Source: Halieaceae bacterium (GTDB lineage: Bacteria; Pseudomonadota; Gammaproteobacteria; Pseudomonadales; Halieaceae). From it: 64,000 bases of DNA. Shown here one piece after another: positions 62,195 to 64,000 of the stretch. The stretch's first letter is position 1. Each line of letters begins with the position of its first letter. The notes beneath the pieces are model-generated. The model made no database searches. It was not told where the DNA came from and worked only from the letters and a program-made list of their open reading frames with translations. Both the position numbers and the translations under genes were made by a program. Where the stretch lies: the NCBI GenBank assembly GCA_902631395.1, contig CACOYM010000001.1, positions 186,001 through 250,000 on the forward strand, read 5' to 3'.

Positions 62195-63713
62195 CGCGAA
62201 ATACCGAGCCTTGGTCTGGCTGACTCTCCGCGGTGATGTCACCGCCTAGCATCGTGCAAAATTCCCTGACAATCGCCAACCCCAGACCTGTGCCGCCATA
62301 TTTCAAGCCCGTGTTGGACTCTGCTTGGGTGAAAGCGTCGAAGACCCGTTCCTGTTGCGCTTTTGTCATACCGATACCAGTGTCCGCCACGGCGACGACC
62401 AAGGTGTTTGATGCCATGGATGCCGATACGGTGATGTCGCCATCTTTTGTAAATTTACAGGCGTTAGAGAATAGATTGGTGACGATCTGCTGAAGCTTCC
62501 CACGGTCGCTGTTGATATCCCGCATGCTGTCTTTGTCGATATCGAGCACTAGGCGATTATTGTTTTGCGTGAGAAGGGGCGACAGAGCGTCACAGACTTG
62601 CACCAAAATGCTCGCTGGATTGAACACTTCGCGGGTGACCTGCATCTTTCCGGTCTCAATCTTGGAGAGGTCCAGAATGTCGTTGATGAGGGTGAGGAGT
62701 TGTTTACCTGAAAAAATAATCGTCGCTAGGTCGTGGTGAAACTGCTTTCGATCAATATCGATGCCGTCGCCCAACTCATCTTGAAGCATCTCTGAGTATC
62801 CAATGATGGCGTTGAGCGGCGTTCTTAACTCGTGGCTCACATTAGCGAGGAACATACTTTTCGCTGCGTTGGCCGAATCGGCGTCTGCACGCGCTGCGTT
62901 CGTCTCTTCAATTGCACTTTGTAGCTTGGTTGACATGTCATTGAAGGTGCTAGCGAGATCTCCAATCTCACCCGCATCGCGCCGCGCATCGATACGATAA
63001 GTCAGGTCACCTGAACCGAAACGCTCCACCCCCTGCTTCATGCGCGTTAGCGATGCGTTAGTACTTCGGATCATCGCGAAAACCAGTGCCAAAGTGATGG
63101 CGATGGAGCTGATAAATCCAATCACCGTGATCTGATCCGTCAGTGTAATCGTGCGATCGATCGTGTCACCGCGCTGCACAGCGACAGAACTCTGTCTCTG
63201 GTCCAGTTCCTGAAGGTGCCGCTTGGTTTTATTGTAGGAGCTTGCGGATTCAACATTCGGCGTGGCAGCTGTATCATTGTAGTTTTCGTAAAACTGATTC
63301 CATTCATCCAACAGCGCGGTCGCACTATCATGCAGCCTGCGGTAATAAGGCTCTAGCTCTTCACCTCCAAACCCGCCTAATTGTCTCAGGCGCTCGGAAA
63401 TGATTTCGAAGTCCGTTCTTGCCTGCTCGAGAGCGGGGGCATCAAGCGGCTCCTCCGTGGTTTCCCGTAATGTGGCCAGGACCAGAATTTGCTGCCGCTT
63501 GTTTTGCAGGTTTTGTTCGAGTTCAGCTGTCAATTGCGCAGCTGAAACGGCCTCTTGATATGCCAGCGAGCTTTCGTTTCGTGCAAAGCTTCCCCACAGG
63601 GAGGTACCGACATTGATTGCGAACAGGATCAGAATAGCTCCTGAAAACAAATACAGCCGGCCACGCAGGCTCAGCCGCGGCCGCAGTTGACTGACAGCTT
63701 CAGTGGGTCGCAT
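62151..63713 (-). CDS. membrane sensor histidine kinase (HAMP-HisKA-HATPase)
   Basis: 520 residues from the ATG at 63713, which overlaps the upstream receiver gene by 14 bases. One membrane helix near residue 20-40, a ~150-residue periplasmic four-helix-type sensor, a second helix (TVIGFISSIAITLALVFAMI), HAMP, HisKA with the phospho-acceptor in NVSHELRTPLNAI, and HATPase_c with N box FSNACKFTKDG, DTGIGM and GTGLGLAI. It should exchange phosphate with the adjacent receiver protein. No attached receiver domain of its own. Confidence 0.92.
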   Translation of the reverse strand: MRPTEAVSQLRPRLSLRGRLYLFSGAILILFAINVGTSLWGSFARNESSLAYQEAVSAAQLTAELEQNLQNKRQQILVLATLRETTEEPLDAPALEQARTDFEIISERLRQLGGFGGEELEPYYRRLHDSATALLDEWNQFYENYNDTAATPNVESASSYNKTKRHLQELDQRQSSVAVQRGDTIDRTITLTDQITVIGFISSIAITLALVFAMIRSTNASLTRMKQGVERFGSGDLTYRIDARRDAGEIGDLASTFNDMSTKLQSAIEETNAARADADSANAAKSMFLANVSHELRTPLNAIIGYSEMLQDELGDGIDIDRKQFHHDLATIIFSGKQLLTLINDILDLSKIETGKMQVTREVFNPASILVQVCDALSPLLTQNNNRLVLDIDKDSMRDINSDRGKLQQIVTNLFSNACKFTKDGDITVSASMASNTLVVAVADTGIGMTKAQQERVFDAFTQAESNTGLKYGGTGLGLAIVREFCTMLGGDITAESQPDQGSVFRVTLPADPVSIPADA

Positions 63714-64000
63714 CGAGCTGCGCCGCAATTTTTTTGAGTAGCTCGGGAAAATCCACGGGCTTGGTGGCGTAGTCACAGCATCCGGCGTTGAGCGCGCGTT
63801 GTCGATGCTCCTCCATTGCGTGGGCGGTTAGAGCAATGATCGGTATGGCGCAGATCTCGGCGTCCTTTCCCGCTTCCTGACAAGCGGTCCAACCGTCCTT
63901 TACTGGAAGGTTCATGTCCATGAGCACGACACTCGGTCGCTCCGTTTTCATCGCCTCGAGCGCCGCCTCACCATCACCCGCGGTGGCGACACGATGTCCG
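63700..64000 (-). CDS. response-regulator receiver domain (partial, cut by window end)
   Basis: The frame continues beyond 64000; the visible part is about 99 residues. VVLMDMNLPVKDGW contains the phospho-acceptor Asp, IIALTAHAM the conserved Thr, and CDYATKPVDFPELLKKI the conserved Lys. The residues before the first internal Met (GHRVATAGDGEAALEAM) are ordinary receiver sequence, so that Met is not the start. It may be the C-terminal receiver of a larger hybrid protein. Its stop overlaps the kinase start. Confidence 0.9.
   Translation of the reverse strand, partial: GHRVATAGDGEAALEAMKTERPSVVLMDMNLPVKDGWTACQEAGKDAEICAIPIIALTAHAMEEHRQRALNAGCCDYATKPVDFPELLKKIAAQLDATH

Overview
The window looks like chromosomal DNA of a marine gammaproteobacterium. 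The right half carries a familiar gammaproteobacterial housekeeping series (queA-tgt, ffh, rpsP-rimM-trmD-rplS, a DsbC-type isomerase, alaC-type aminotransferase-hom-thrC, recJ, a frameshifted prfB, lysS). An OM60/NOR5 (Halieaceae)-like origin is my guess from gene content and protein flavour, not something the sequence proves.

Layout. 1-2.9 kb holds small exported or membrane proteins and a secreted metzincin-type protease. 3.0-6.6 kb is one large minus-strand gene for a fatty-acyl-AMP ligase / carrier protein / NRPS condensation-epimerization-type protein. 6.9-17.5 kb is a plus-strand operon of the NHLM ('bacteriocin export') type. It encodes a lone cyclic-nucleotide-binding-fold protein, a HlyD adaptor, a C39-peptidase ABC transporter, a second ABC transporter, a second HlyD adaptor and a TolC-like outer-membrane lipoprotein. 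A stand-alone class III nucleotidyl cyclase follows (17.6-18.2 kb). A convergent minus-strand operon (21.7-18.3 kb) encodes an SH3b lipoprotein, an M48 metalloprotease and a CHASE2 membrane sensor with no recognisable output domain. Together 3.0-21.7 kb reads as an unusual signal-controlled acyl/peptide export island. No leader-peptide precursor is visible in it.

22.7-28.1 kb is an accessory stretch: FAD oxidoreductase, ribbon-helix-helix-like protein, small lipoprotein, DUF2470 protein, SDR and a CapV-like patatin phospholipase. 28.2-34.3 kb is a beta-galactoside utilisation cluster: SSS symporter, GH2 beta-galactosidase and GPH symporter. 34.3-38.0 kb has a TPR glycosyltransferase, a beta-lactamase-fold hydrolase, a decayed nitroreductase/iodotyrosine-deiodinase-like pseudogene and a DUF2237 gene. 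38.7-41.5 kb is an ECF sigma / anti-sigma pair divergent from a subtilisin-like protease, followed by an outer-membrane beta-barrel gene and DUF3144. A tRNA-Leu(CAA) lies at 43.2 kb.

43.4-62.2 kb is the dense housekeeping region for tRNA modification, protein targeting, ribosome biogenesis, periplasmic disulfide repair, aspartate-family amino acid synthesis, DNA repair, translation termination and lysyl-tRNA charging. The window ends in a minus-strand hybrid-partner pair: a receiver-domain protein cut by the window edge, then a HAMP histidine kinase.
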